Positions 51,931-61,855 of a DNA stretch of 64,000 bases are shown here, in pieces. The stretch comes from Acidiluteibacter ferrifornacis (GTDB lineage: Bacteria > Bacteroidota > Bacteroidia > Flavobacteriales_E > Vicingaceae), in contig NZ_WWNE01000005.1 of assembly GCF_009909615.1 (NCBI RefSeq), positions 334 to 64,333 of the forward strand, given 5' to 3'. Numbering within the stretch: the first letter of the stretch is position 1; every line of letters begins with the position of its first letter. The position numbers and the translations under genes were made by a program. Below the pieces are notes generated by a model, which did not search any database, was not told the origin of the DNA, and was given only the letters and a program-made list of their open reading frames with translations.

Positions 51931-53067
51931 ATGATGGTATTGCAAATTATCTCCGACACTAATAAGTCACTAGCTTTTGAAATTATTGCCGACGGATTTA
52001 AGCGTAATCATATTAAATGCCACTACATCCTTATACAAGAAAAGGATTCTGAATTTTCAAGGTATTTATCAAGTATTGGAGTTGAGTATACAATAATTGG
52101 GCTTAAGAATAAAGCGGGTATACTTAAAACATTTATTAAAATAGTGAAAGTTTTAAGTAAGAATAAACCAAAAATAGTACATACACACCTACGAACAGCA
52201 AGTATATTAGGACTCTTAGCTGCAAAATTAACACGCATTCCTATTCGACTACATACTAGACACCACTCAACCTTAAACTTTAACTATTATCCAAGTGGGG
52301 TGAAGTATGATAAATTGATAAACCTACTCTCGACACACATAATTTCAATTTCTGATGTAGTTACCAATGTACTAGTAGAAAAAGAAAAGGTAAATGAGAA
52401 GAAAATAACTGTCATACCACATGGAATACATTTGGAACGGTTTAAAAATGTTCCTCAAAAAAGAATTGACCTACTTCAAGAAAAGTACCATTTGAAAACC
52501 CATAAAGGTCCTTTTATAGGTGTAATTTCTAGGTATATTGAATTGAAAGGAATTCAATATATAATTCCTGCATTTAAGAAATATAAGGCTATTTACCCAG
52601 ATGCGCATCTAGTTCTAGCAAATGCTATTGGAGATTATAGTGATGAAGTTAGGTATTTGTTGAGAACTCAATTAAAAATAGGTGATTATACAGAGGTAGT
52701 CTTTGAGAGTGATTTGTATGCTTTCTACCAATTATTTGATATTTTTATACATGTACCTGTAGATGAAAATGTAGAAGCTTTTGGGCAAACATATATTGAA
52801 GCCTTGGCAGCTGGTATACCTTCCATTTTTACTTTATCTGGAATAGCTAATCAAATTATAACGGACAATTATAATTCAATTGTAGTTTCTTTTTGTTCTT
52901 CAAATGCTATTTTTGAGGCATTAATTGAATTGTCCGAGGATAAAGATAAAAGGGATAATTTAATAGTAAATGGATTAAAAACAGTTCAGGACTTTTCCGC
53001 AGAAAAATATGTTCAGAATCATATAAAACTATATCAAGAACTATGTCATCAGAACGTCAAGAATTAA
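51931..53067 (+). CDS. Glycosyltransferase family 4 protein
   Basis: 378 residues of the GT-B fold. KPKIVHTHLRTASILGLLAA, RIPIRLHTRHHSTLNFNYYP, KKITVIPHGIHLERFKNVPQ, FIGVISRYIELKGIQYIIPA, FGQTYIEALAAGIPSIFTLS (E-x7-E nucleotide-sugar site). ATG at 51931 and 51934 are equally possible starts. Its 3' end overlaps the next gene by 25 bases, so the two are coupled. Confidence 0.88.
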   Translation: MMVLQIISDTNKSLAFEIIADGFKRNHIKCHYILIQEKDSEFSRYLSSIGVEYTIIGLKNKAGILKTFIKIVKVLSKNKPKIVHTHLRTASILGLLAAKLTRIPIRLHTRHHSTLNFNYYPSGVKYDKLINLLSTHIISISDVVTNVLVEKEKVNEKKITVIPHGIHLERFKNVPQKRIDLLQEKYHLKTHKGPFIGVISRYIELKGIQYIIPAFKKYKAIYPDAHLVLANAIGDYSDEVRYLLRTQLKIGDYTEVVFESDLYAFYQLFDIFIHVPVDENVEAFGQTYIEALAAGIPSIFTLSGIANQIITDNYNSIVVSFCSSNAIFEALIELSEDKDKRDNLIVNGLKTVQDFSAEKYVQNHIKLYQELCHQNVKN

Positions 53068-53780
53068 ATGTGATAAGTCCGTGGTGGGGCGAACATATAC
53101 ACAGGTACAACGAAGTGATCAATCAATTGAATGGAAATGAAAAAATTTTGGATATTGCTTGTGGTACTGGATTTGGCTCTAATTTGTTAGCATCTAAAGT
53201 TAAAGGAAGTGTAATAGGAGGAGACTTGTCATCAGAAACCATTGAACTCTGCCAGAATTCTTGGAACGCAAAGAATCTGTCATTCCAAGAAATGGATGGA
53301 ACTCAATTGAAGTTTGAAGACAATACTTTTGATGTAGTGGTGTCTTTCGAAACAATCGAACATACAACAGCTTTTAATGAAATGATTTCTGAGTTTAAGC
53401 GCGTAACAAAGAAAGGAGGTAAAATCTATATTTCTACACCCAACAAATTAATAAATAGTCCAACAGGTATAGTTACCAACCCATTTCATACTCAAGAGTG
53501 GTATTATGATGAATTCAAAGAATTAATTCAACATCACTTTGATAACTATCAGCTGTATGGTCAAAAATATGTGAGGTATAAGAATGGAGGTATTGCTCAA
53601 AAGGTTGAGAATATCTTATACAAACGCGGGGTGAGAAAAATTCCTATTAAGATTCAGGACAAAATCATGAATGTTTTTGGACAGCCCTCTATGTATCCAA
53701 CAGAGTTGGATTATGAAATGGTGAGCAATTCAAATGAAATTAGTGAATGCAAAACCTTTTTTCTAATAGTGGAAGTATGA
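53043..53780 (+). CDS. SAM-dependent methyltransferase
   Basis: 245 residues, class I. NGNEKILDIACGTGFGSNLL (motif I), GSVIGGDLSSETIELCQNSW, FDVVVSFETIEHTTAFNEMI, GGKIYISTPNKL. Unlike the gene at 51200, motif I is the classical D-x-A-C-G-T-G-x-G. It overlaps the previous gene by 25 bases and the next by four. Confidence 0.88.
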   Translation: MSSERQELNVISPWWGEHIHRYNEVINQLNGNEKILDIACGTGFGSNLLASKVKGSVIGGDLSSETIELCQNSWNAKNLSFQEMDGTQLKFEDNTFDVVVSFETIEHTTAFNEMISEFKRVTKKGGKIYISTPNKLINSPTGIVTNPFHTQEWYYDEFKELIQHHFDNYQLYGQKYVRYKNGGIAQKVENILYKRGVRKIPIKIQDKIMNVFGQPSMYPTELDYEMVSNSNEISECKTFFLIVEV

Positions 53781-54643
53781 ATAAACCGCTGATTAGTATA
53801 ATTATACCTTGTTTTAATGCTGAGTTGTATATAAAAGAGACACTTGAGTCGATTTTAATCCAGACAGAACAAGACTTTGAGATAATAGTGATTAACGATG
53901 GTTCTTCTGATAATACTGTTTCGATAATTGAAGAGATAAAGGATGATAGAATAAAATTAATTAATCAATCTAATTCAGGTGTTTCTATTGCAAGAAATAA
54001 TGGACTAGAACAGTCAAGCGCTAATTACATAGTATTTTTTGACGCAGATGATTTAATGACCCCAAAATTCCTGAGCGATAGAGTAGAGGTACTTCAAAAA
54101 AATAATGAAGTAAGCTTCGTATACTCTGATGTAATTTCATTTAAAGGATTCAATCGTAATGATAAACTCAGTCAGGTTCGAGGTGCTGGAAACAATCTCG
54201 AAGAAGAAATTTTGTTCTACGATTCTTCTGTAAGCACTTGTCCATCTAATTATATGTTAAGGAAGTCAGACTTATCTAAATACTCTATTTCATTTAATCC
54301 CAATTTATCAAGTCATGCTGACCGCTATTTTTTATTGGAACTGAATAAATGTAAATTGAGGAGTAAATATATAAATACCAGCGATAATTGCTTATTGTAT
54401 AGGGTTCTGGACAATAGTATGTCGCATCAATTATCAATTGGATTAGCAAATGATGCTGAATTATATTACAAAGAGTTGGAGCAGAATAGTATAGTATCCA
54501 ATTCTTTACTGAAGAAGGCTCTATCTAAGGGATATTACATTATTGGTGCAACCTATTTTAAACTAGGAATGAAGGTGAAGGCTATTCAATATTTGATCAA
54601 GGGATTCACTTTAGCTCCTCGTTACTTTATGAAACTTTTTTGA
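53777..54643 (+). CDS. Glycosyltransferase family 2 protein
   Basis: 288 residues from ATG at 53777 (ATGA overlap). GT-A fold: LISIIIPCFNAELYIKETLE, FEIIVINDGSSDNTVSIIEE, SGVSIARNNGLEQSSANYIV, FFDADDLMTPKFLSDR (DxD), no membrane helix. Starting at an upstream ATG (53747) would put ten non-conserved residues ahead of the fold and is rejected. Confidence 0.9.
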   Translation: MNKPLISIIIPCFNAELYIKETLESILIQTEQDFEIIVINDGSSDNTVSIIEEIKDDRIKLINQSNSGVSIARNNGLEQSSANYIVFFDADDLMTPKFLSDRVEVLQKNNEVSFVYSDVISFKGFNRNDKLSQVRGAGNNLEEEILFYDSSVSTCPSNYMLRKSDLSKYSISFNPNLSSHADRYFLLELNKCKLRSKYINTSDNCLLYRVLDNSMSHQLSIGLANDAELYYKELEQNSIVSNSLLKKALSKGYYIIGATYFKLGMKVKAIQYLIKGFTLAPRYFMKLF

Positions 54644-54644
54644 T

Positions 54645-56507
54645 ATGTGTGGAATAGCAGGATTCATAAATAAAAGTTGGAGCGAGAAGGAATTGCGTAG
54701 AATGAATAACGCTATCGCACATAGAGGGCCTGATGCAGAAGGGATTTATTATGATAAATCAGTTGGCATAGGGTTAGCTCACAGGCGTTTGAGTATCCTT
54801 GATGTAACAGCTAGCGCTAATCAACCTTTCTATAGCAGGTGTGGTCGGTTTATAATGGTTTATAACGGAGAAGTTTACAACTTTAAAGAGTTAGAATTAG
54901 AATTGGAAGAGGGGGCCGGTTTTAAAGCGACCACCAACTCAGACACAGAAATTATTCTAGAGGCTTTTACCTTGTGGGGGACGCAATTTGTGGAAAAGTT
55001 AAATGGGATGTTCGCTATTGCGATTTGGGATACAATCGACAGAAAATTAAATATTTATCGTGACCGTATAGGAATCAAACCAATATACTACTACATAAAA
55101 GATGGTGTTTTTGCATTTTGCTCAGAAATGAAAGGAATTTTTTCCATACTGAATTCTGAGGAGTTAACCATCAATTATGCTTCAATAACCGATGTATTGC
55201 ACTACGGTTACACACCTTCAAATGCAACAATATATAATGAAATTAAAAAGGTTCCTGCAGGATGTGTTCTTAATATAGATCTTAGTGGTAAAATAGAATT
55301 GTTGAGTTTTTGGGATATAAATAATGCTATCGAACCTTCAACGAAGTTAAATGAATTGATTGTTAAGAAGGAGTTGAAAGAGCTTTTAATTCAGTCAGTA
55401 AAATCTCAATTGGTATCAGATGTGCCATTGGGTTGCTTTCTGAGTGGTGGCATTGATTCTAGTTTAGTAACTTCAATTGCTCAAAGTGTTGCAGACCAGC
55501 CAGTCAAAACATTTACTATTGGTTTTAAAGAGTCCGCGTCTGATGAAAGTAAGTATGCAAAACAGATATCAGAATATCTAGGAACTAATCATACTGAATT
55601 TATTTTGTCAGAAAAGGACGCAATTGATCAAGTTGAGAAGTTACTTTCGATTTATGATGAACCATTTGGTGACTCATCTGCTATTCCTACTTTATTAGTT
55701 TCTCAAATTGCAAAGAAGGAAGTTACAGTTGTGCTATCAGGGGATGGTGGAGATGAACAATTTCTAGGCTACGGAATGCATTTGTGGTCAAAACGACTGG
55801 ATTCACCCATATTTAAGAAGCTAAGAAAGCCGATAATTTCAGCAATTCAATTATTCGGTAATGATCGTTTGAAACGTGGTAGCATGGTGATGGATTATCC
55901 CAATGAACAAACAAAACGAAGTCATATCTTTTCTCAAGAACAGTACTTATTTTCTCAAAAGGAGATTCAAGAGTTGCTTGTTGTGCCAAATAAAGGTAGT
56001 CAACTACAAGAAAATTGGGAATTGGCAAGAAAACTAAAGCCAATGGAAGCTCAAGCTTTTTTTGACTTCAAATATTACCTTAAGGAGGATTTATTGGTTA
56101 AAGTTGATAGGGCATCTATGCATCATTCTTTAGAAGTAAGAGTGCCATTACTTGATCATAACTTGTTAGAATATACCGTAAATATTGACGAGTCTTTAAA
56201 ATATAGAAATGGAGAGAGTAAGTATATTCTAAAAGAGGTCTTGTACGATTATCTACCAAAAGAATTGTTTAATCGACCTAAAAAGGGCTTTTCTATTCCA
56301 TTAGCTAAATGGTTGAAATCTGATTTAAGTTATCTAATTGATAACTATTTGAAAGAAGAAATAGTTGTGAAATCAAATATTGTGAAATGGAATGAGGTAA
56401 GTGAATTAGTTAAGCGATTCAGAAATGGAGAAAACCATTTATACAATAGAATATGGATTTTAATACAGTTGCATCACTTCCTGAGTCAGGAAAGACAAAT
56501 TTCATAG
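54645..56507 (+). CDS. asnB: Glutamine-hydrolysing asparagine synthase family protein
   Basis: 620 residues. Class II amidotransferase domain with Cys2 nucleophile (MCGIAGFINK), AIAHRGPDAEG and YNGEVYNFKELE; synthetase domain with the PP-loop GCFLSGGIDSSLVTSIAQ, ELGTNH-like LGTNHTEF and VVLSGDGGDEQFLGYGMHLW. In glycan loci these proteins often amidate uronic acids rather than make asparagine; which applies here cannot be told from the sequence. It is the last gene of the polysaccharide block. Confidence 0.92.
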   Translation: MCGIAGFINKSWSEKELRRMNNAIAHRGPDAEGIYYDKSVGIGLAHRRLSILDVTASANQPFYSRCGRFIMVYNGEVYNFKELELELEEGAGFKATTNSDTEIILEAFTLWGTQFVEKLNGMFAIAIWDTIDRKLNIYRDRIGIKPIYYYIKDGVFAFCSEMKGIFSILNSEELTINYASITDVLHYGYTPSNATIYNEIKKVPAGCVLNIDLSGKIELLSFWDINNAIEPSTKLNELIVKKELKELLIQSVKSQLVSDVPLGCFLSGGIDSSLVTSIAQSVADQPVKTFTIGFKESASDESKYAKQISEYLGTNHTEFILSEKDAIDQVEKLLSIYDEPFGDSSAIPTLLVSQIAKKEVTVVLSGDGGDEQFLGYGMHLWSKRLDSPIFKKLRKPIISAIQLFGNDRLKRGSMVMDYPNEQTKRSHIFSQEQYLFSQKEIQELLVVPNKGSQLQENWELARKLKPMEAQAFFDFKYYLKEDLLVKVDRASMHHSLEVRVPLLDHNLLEYTVNIDESLKYRNGESKYILKEVLYDYLPKELFNRPKKGFSIPLAKWLKSDLSYLIDNYLKEEIVVKSNIVKWNEVSELVKRFRNGENHLYNRIWILIQLHHFLSQERQIS

Positions 56508-56682
56508 AATCCCATAATTTTATTTCGATAATTAGTAGTTAGTTTAGTTTTTCTAAATTTAGTCGTGGACTCATTTCGTTTTTGAAAGGGTCATTAGTAA
56601 TTTATTAAATCGGTTAAAGTTTTTGACTATTAAACGTCTTTAATTCATTTTAAACAAGTTTCTTTCACAAATTTAATATTCT

Positions 56683-56690
56683 TATTTTTG
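56683..56690 (+). promoter_or_regulatory. Candidate -7 element for the PKD protein gene
   Basis: TATTTTTG fits TAnnTTTG; the predicted transcript begins about 12 bases before the ATG at 56709, which supports that start over the TTG at 56688. Confidence 0.5.
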
Positions 56691-56708
56691 ATTTATATCC
56701 ATTCAAAT

Positions 56709-59700
56709 ATGAGAAGAGTCAAGCTAAATGAGGTTTTATTAATTATAATTATTTTCTTTTTCTTTTCATCTCATGCCCAAAATAGATTAACTTCAATCTC
56801 TCCAACTCAGAGCTCAGTTGTTTTTTCCGATAAAGTAAGTTTAAGTTGGAATAATTTTTATGGAGATGCTAATCAGCTTTTAATTTCAAGCGACTCATTA
56901 TTCTCAAATATAGTATACGCCTCTACTATTAACAATAAAACTAAAGATACAATTACCATATTGAATACAGGGAAGTATTTTTGGAAAATTGTAACTTATA
57001 GTTTAGGTCAAAAAATAGATAGTTCTATAGTAAATAATTTCACTTACAGTGATATTTATAAATTATCCGGACTAAATCTATTCTTTATCTCTGACTCAGG
57101 AATATCCGTAGATGTTAATGACCAGGTTTTTCAATGGAAAAACTTAGTGGATACTACTAATCATGCAAATCAAACAAACGCTTCATTGTCACCACTTTTT
57201 ATAGATTCAATTACAGCCCTAAATAATAAACCTGTAATTAGGTTAGATGGTGTTAATGATGTATTGTTTATAGACTCCTCATTTGTTATTACCGAAATCT
57301 ATTCAGTTTTCAATTGGGGAAACAATACTGTAACCTTTAATAAAAGTTATGCTGGGTTATATACTGCTCAAAACTATTCTAGTTACATGATTGGAACTGG
57401 ACCTAGTGCAACGAATGCATTAGTTTCAGATTTTTTTACTTTTAGAATTAATGGGAAAGCAGGTCCGGGGTTTTTACCATTGAATAATTACAAGTTAGTA
57501 CATGGTTTCAGATCTAATCCTATTAGTGCGCCTAGTTTGCAAATAGGTAAAAATAGAACTGTTCCTACTCATTGGAAGGGAGATGTAGCTTCACTTATCG
57601 GATTTTCCTCACCCCTAAACGATTCCCTTCGAAATATCGTGAATAAATACCTCTGCCAAAAATATTCCAATACGCTCTCACTTGGCGCTGATATCTTTGT
57701 TCCTTATGGTTTCTGTGATACATTAGTTCAAGTAGATACTAACTTTATTTCTTACCGATGGAGCAATGGAGATACGACAAGTGCTTCCCGATTGACCCCA
57801 GGTAATACTTATCGATTAACGGTCATTAATAAGTTTGGTTGCAGTTATACCGATGAGATTTATGTGACTACTCCGGTAAAACCTAAGAATGGTGCAACTT
57901 TGTGCTTAGGTGAAACTTATATTTGGAATACAGCGCTTTCCAAGACGGACTACAGTTTTTTATGGAGTAACTTTTCTACAGATTCTGTGCTGCTGATTAA
58001 TCAACCTGGCGATTACTTTGTTCGTATTACAGATACAAACAATTGTTATTACGATTCAGATACAATTACAATTAATTATGATTCTACGCTTGCAAATGCA
58101 TCACTAGGACCTGATACTGCTATCTGTCTAGGGTATGAAATCGGCTTGCAGAATCCACCTGTTGGTATTACTTCTTATTTGTGGAATACCAACCAAACAA
58201 TTCCTAGAATAGTTCCACAGTCCACAGGATTATATTGGTTGGAAGTTACTGCAAATGGTTGTACCAAGAGAGATAGTATTTTTATTACCATTCGTGGTGA
58301 CGCGCCAACAGCCGATTTTATTGCCAATGATGTTTGTTTTGGAGATAGTATTGATTTCTTAGATGTTTCAATTAATCCATCTTTAGGAATTATCAATCAA
58401 TGGCGATGGAGTTTTGGAAATACACAAGGTAGTCAGCTTCAAAACCCCACAGTGTTATACGACTCTGTAAAAACCTATACCGTTTCATTGTATGTAGAAA
58501 CAGACGCTCAGTGTTCGGATTCTATTTCAAAAACAGTAACCATTAACCCAAATCCTAAAGCAGGCTTTTATAATAGTTTAGCCTGTAAAGGAGATTCTGT
58601 ATTTTTTACAGATTCATCTTCCATTACTTCAGGAAGCATTCAGTATTGGAGGTGGAAGTACAATGATTTGAATCAAAGTCCGGATACTAGTAGATTACAA
58701 AATCCTGCAACAGTTTTTAGTAACGCCCAAAATTTTCCAATTCAACTAATTGTCACCTCAGATTTAGGCTGTAAGGATACGCTAATCCAGAATTTAAAAG
58801 TAAATGATTTACCAAGACCCGACTATGTCTTTACCGGAAACTGTTTAGGAGATTCTACTACTTTTACGAACTATTCATCCTATCCTCAAGGTACAACCTT
58901 AAAGTCCATCAGTTGGAATTTTGGAAATAATTCTACTTCAACTAGAATTAATCCAACTATATTTTATTCCACACCTAAGATTTATTTGGTGAAACTTGAG
59001 ACTGAGCTCAACACAGGATGCAAGGCAACAATTCAGCGGCAATTCGAAATGAATGATAAGCCTGTAGCCAATTTTAATACATCAGAGTTTTGTTTGAAAA
59101 ATTTCGGGCAAGTGAATGATTTAAGTACCGTAACAAGAACCACTTTGAGTTCATGGAAATACCATTTAAATCAAGTGGGTGGCTACAAAGATTCCGCTTT
59201 CATCCAAAACCCTAGTTTTAAGTTGACAACTTTGAATAAATTTGAATTGATTCAACAGGTAACATCACTCAAAGGATGTAAGGATACAGCTTCAAAAGTA
59301 ATACAGGTAAGGAACAATCCTAAGGCATTATTTAACCTTCAGACCAATACAGGTGGGGCTCCATTTGAATTAAAGTTTGATACAATTACACCTTCTCATA
59401 ACTACGAATGGTCATTTGGAAATGGAGACTCGGCTTTTGTTTATCGACCGACTTATGTCTACCAAGATACCGGGATATATTCAATTAAACTGTTTTTAAG
59501 GAATGAGTTTGGATGTATTGATTCAATGAAAAGGTCAGTGAACGTAAAAATCCCTAACCTGAATCTGTTGTTAGATACTATTGTAGTAGATCAAACCAAT
59601 AACCTAGTGAGGATTGGGGTGGTATTGATTAATACAGGCAACAATGAGATCAACTCAGTTCGAATGAGTGCCAATTTAAATTCTAGTTATCGAATAGAAG

Positions 59701-60131
59701 AAACTTGGAAGGGGCAGTTGTTCCCCAATGATTTTGTTTATACAGAATTTACTTCGTCAGTCTCATTAGGGGCTTCAGGAATAAATGATTTTACATGTGT
59801 TGAAATCTTAGCTGTTAATGACATGAACGACTTAGATCTTTTAAAAGATGAGGTTTGTGTTAAAGGGACTGGACCTCGGTTATTTTTAAAAGGATATCCA
59901 AACCCCACAGAGAATAATATGACAGTAGAAATGGTAATCCCTAATGAAGGAACCGTTACTGCAAAGGTATATGACAATAAAGGCAGAGAGCAATTTCGTT
60001 TATTTGATGAAGAGCGATCAGAAGGGTTTTATCGATTTGAAATACAAAGTGCAGTCTTAAATGCAGGAATATACTATCTAATTGTCGAATACAAGGGGGC
60101 TACATATAAATTGCCTTTTATAAAAAAATAG
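56709..60131 (+). CDS. Large secreted PKD/Ig-like repeat protein with T9SS sorting domain
   Basis: 1140 residues. Signal peptide (MRRVKLNEVLLIIIIFFFFS, ending SHAQ), a fibronectin-like module (SPTQSSVVFSDKVSLSWNNF), a LamG-like region over about 120-320 (KPVIRLDGVNDVLFIDSS), two Ig-like modules with LSLGADIFV and CLGETYIWNT, at least five PKD-like repeats (QWRWSFGNTQGSQLQNPTVL, SISWNFGNNSTSTRINPTIF, NYEWSFGNGDSAFVYRPTYV) and a C-terminal sorting domain (LKGYPNPTENNMTV, LNAGIYYLIVEYKG, KLPFIKK). It is exported to the surface; function is unknown, and no catalytic motif is seen. Confidence 0.85.
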   Translation: MRRVKLNEVLLIIIIFFFFSSHAQNRLTSISPTQSSVVFSDKVSLSWNNFYGDANQLLISSDSLFSNIVYASTINNKTKDTITILNTGKYFWKIVTYSLGQKIDSSIVNNFTYSDIYKLSGLNLFFISDSGISVDVNDQVFQWKNLVDTTNHANQTNASLSPLFIDSITALNNKPVIRLDGVNDVLFIDSSFVITEIYSVFNWGNNTVTFNKSYAGLYTAQNYSSYMIGTGPSATNALVSDFFTFRINGKAGPGFLPLNNYKLVHGFRSNPISAPSLQIGKNRTVPTHWKGDVASLIGFSSPLNDSLRNIVNKYLCQKYSNTLSLGADIFVPYGFCDTLVQVDTNFISYRWSNGDTTSASRLTPGNTYRLTVINKFGCSYTDEIYVTTPVKPKNGATLCLGETYIWNTALSKTDYSFLWSNFSTDSVLLINQPGDYFVRITDTNNCYYDSDTITINYDSTLANASLGPDTAICLGYEIGLQNPPVGITSYLWNTNQTIPRIVPQSTGLYWLEVTANGCTKRDSIFITIRGDAPTADFIANDVCFGDSIDFLDVSINPSLGIINQWRWSFGNTQGSQLQNPTVLYDSVKTYTVSLYVETDAQCSDSISKTVTINPNPKAGFYNSLACKGDSVFFTDSSSITSGSIQYWRWKYNDLNQSPDTSRLQNPATVFSNAQNFPIQLIVTSDLGCKDTLIQNLKVNDLPRPDYVFTGNCLGDSTTFTNYSSYPQGTTLKSISWNFGNNSTSTRINPTIFYSTPKIYLVKLETELNTGCKATIQRQFEMNDKPVANFNTSEFCLKNFGQVNDLSTVTRTTLSSWKYHLNQVGGYKDSAFIQNPSFKLTTLNKFELIQQVTSLKGCKDTASKVIQVRNNPKALFNLQTNTGGAPFELKFDTITPSHNYEWSFGNGDSAFVYRPTYVYQDTGIYSIKLFLRNEFGCIDSMKRSVNVKIPNLNLLLDTIVVDQTNNLVRIGVVLINTGNNEINSVRMSANLNSSYRIEETWKGQLFPNDFVYTEFTSSVSLGASGINDFTCVEILAVNDMNDLDLLKDEVCVKGTGPRLFLKGYPNPTENNMTVEMVIPNEGTVTAKVYDNKGREQFRLFDEERSEGFYRFEIQSAVLNAGIYYLIVEYKGATYKLPFIKK

Positions 60132-60139
60132 GTTTAGAA

Positions 60140-60715
60140 ATGGAGTTGATTTTTGCTACTCATAATGCGAATAAGGTTAAAGAAATTAAGAATCAATTGG
60201 GTGAAGGATTTAATGTCAAAAGCCTCAATGAGATCAACTTTTTAGAAGATATTCCTGAAACTGAAAATACGCTTGAAGGGAATGCATTGCTCAAAGTTCG
60301 TGCAATTCATAAGCAAACGGGGTTGAATTGCTTTGCTGATGATACAGGACTTGAAGTAGAAGCGCTGGATGGTGCACCAGGAGTTTATTCCGCTCGATAT
60401 GCTGGAGAGTCTTGTGATGCTAACGACAATATGGATCTAGTATTGGAAAACCTTAGAGGAGAGGTCAATCGTTCAGCCCGTTTTAGAACCGTAGTTGCAC
60501 TGATAATAGACAATCAAGAATATATTTTTGAAGGAGTTTGTGAAGGTGAAATTCTTCACACAAAAACTGGAAGAGATGGCTTTGGCTATGATCCTATTTT
60601 TAAGCCAAAGGGATATGAGAGAAGTTTTGCGGAAATGTCCATTATTGAAAAGAACTTAATTAGTCATAGAGGATTAGCTGTAAAAAAGTTGATTGGTTTT
60701 TTGAATCGGCTTTAA
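60140..60715 (+). CDS. rdgB: RdgB/HAM1 non-canonical purine NTP pyrophosphatase
   Basis: 191 residues. FATHNANKVKEIKNQL, LEGNALLKVRA, CFADDTGLEVEALDGAPGVY (metal-binding acidic residues), SARYAGE, GRDGFGYDPIFKP and SHRGLAVKKL are the family motifs. It hydrolyses ITP, XTP and dITP to the monophosphate, keeping deaminated purines out of nucleic acids. It starts nine bases after the PKD gene and may be co-transcribed. Confidence 0.96.
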   Translation: MELIFATHNANKVKEIKNQLGEGFNVKSLNEINFLEDIPETENTLEGNALLKVRAIHKQTGLNCFADDTGLEVEALDGAPGVYSARYAGESCDANDNMDLVLENLRGEVNRSARFRTVVALIIDNQEYIFEGVCEGEILHTKTGRDGFGYDPIFKPKGYERSFAEMSIIEKNLISHRGLAVKKLIGFLNRL

Positions 60716-60751
60716 TTTTTTATGTATTATTACAGTTATAAAATTATTATT

Positions 60752-61855
60752 ATGAGATTATTACTACTGTTAATTTTTGCTACAATTTTTAGTTCAACTC
60801 ATGCACAAGAGTTTCTGTTTTTTGGATCACAACAAACTGGAAGTATTTACAAGGTAGATCTTTCAAATAATAATATAAAGGCGATTGATTCAGGAGTAGT
60901 TCACATTAGAAGATTTAGTGTAGATACTTTGAATAAAAAAATTTATTGGGCTGCAGGAAGTCAAAACAAGATTGTAAGATCAGACTATTCAGGAGCCAAT
61001 AAACAAGACGTTCTGCTAAATGCCTCCGACATAAATAATCTGAAGGTAGATCCAATAAATGGAAAAATTTATTATTCCATTATAGGGAATTCTAGTATTA
61101 GAGTTTGTTCATTAAATGGATTAAATAGTCAAATATTAATTAGTCCTGTTAATAATGTTCAAGGAATTGCTGTGGATGCTAGTCGTAATGCTATTTATTG
61201 GACAGAATACAATAATGGAGATATTAAAAAGGCAAGATTAGATGGATCAAATGTAACTACGATATTTAATTCCAATGACATAATTTTTGATTTAGATATA
61301 AATCCTTTAAATGGGTTATTGTATTTTACTAATAGAACAGGAGATTTAATTCAATCAATAGACACTACAGGAGGTAACTTACAAACTATCATTTCTGCAG
61401 GTGCAAGATTAGGTACAGTAAAGGTTAGCGCTCAATCAAATCAGCTGTTTTGGGTTACAAATGGAACTAATAGAAGCCAAGTCTCAATGTCAGACTTGAC
61501 AGGTAATAATATCCAGACTATAATTGATACAACAACCTTTGTTATCAGTGGTATGGATATCAGTGAGGCACCAACCTTAGTAGGTGTTTCAAACGTTAAT
61601 TACGCATATGAAACGAGTCTTTTCCCTGTTCCATTTTCTGAAGAGTTGTTTGTAACTTTTAAAGATCCTATTGATAAAAATGTAATAGTCTCCCTTTTTG
61701 ATATTAGTGGAAGAGAGGTGTTTTCTCAGAAAAAAAATATTCATAACCAAACTCAATTAGAAAGAGGTGATTTGATGTCTGGTATTTATTTAATAAGAAT
61801 TATTGATGAAGAAACTAAAGAAGTTATAATGGCTAAAAAAGTAATGGTCAAATAA
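60752..61855 (+). CDS. Secreted YWTD-type beta-propeller protein with T9SS sorting domain
   Basis: 367 residues from ATG at 60752 (MRLLLLLIFATIFSSTHAQ signal). Mature part has five to six blades with the LDL-receptor-like pattern: KKIYWAAGSQNKIVRSDYSG, NAIYWTEYNNGDIKKARLDG, GLLYFTNRTGDLIQSIDTTG, NQLFWVTNGTNRSQVSMSDL. The final 75 residues form a sorting domain (SLFPVPFSEELFV, LFDISGREVF, LMSGIYLIRIIDEE, MVK). The upstream ATG at 60722 would add ten non-signal residues. Its ligand is unknown. Confidence 0.85.
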   Translation: MRLLLLLIFATIFSSTHAQEFLFFGSQQTGSIYKVDLSNNNIKAIDSGVVHIRRFSVDTLNKKIYWAAGSQNKIVRSDYSGANKQDVLLNASDINNLKVDPINGKIYYSIIGNSSIRVCSLNGLNSQILISPVNNVQGIAVDASRNAIYWTEYNNGDIKKARLDGSNVTTIFNSNDIIFDLDINPLNGLLYFTNRTGDLIQSIDTTGGNLQTIISAGARLGTVKVSAQSNQLFWVTNGTNRSQVSMSDLTGNNIQTIIDTTTFVISGMDISEAPTLVGVSNVNYAYETSLFPVPFSEELFVTFKDPIDKNVIVSLFDISGREVFSQKKNIHNQTQLERGDLMSGIYLIRIIDEETKEVIMAKKVMVK

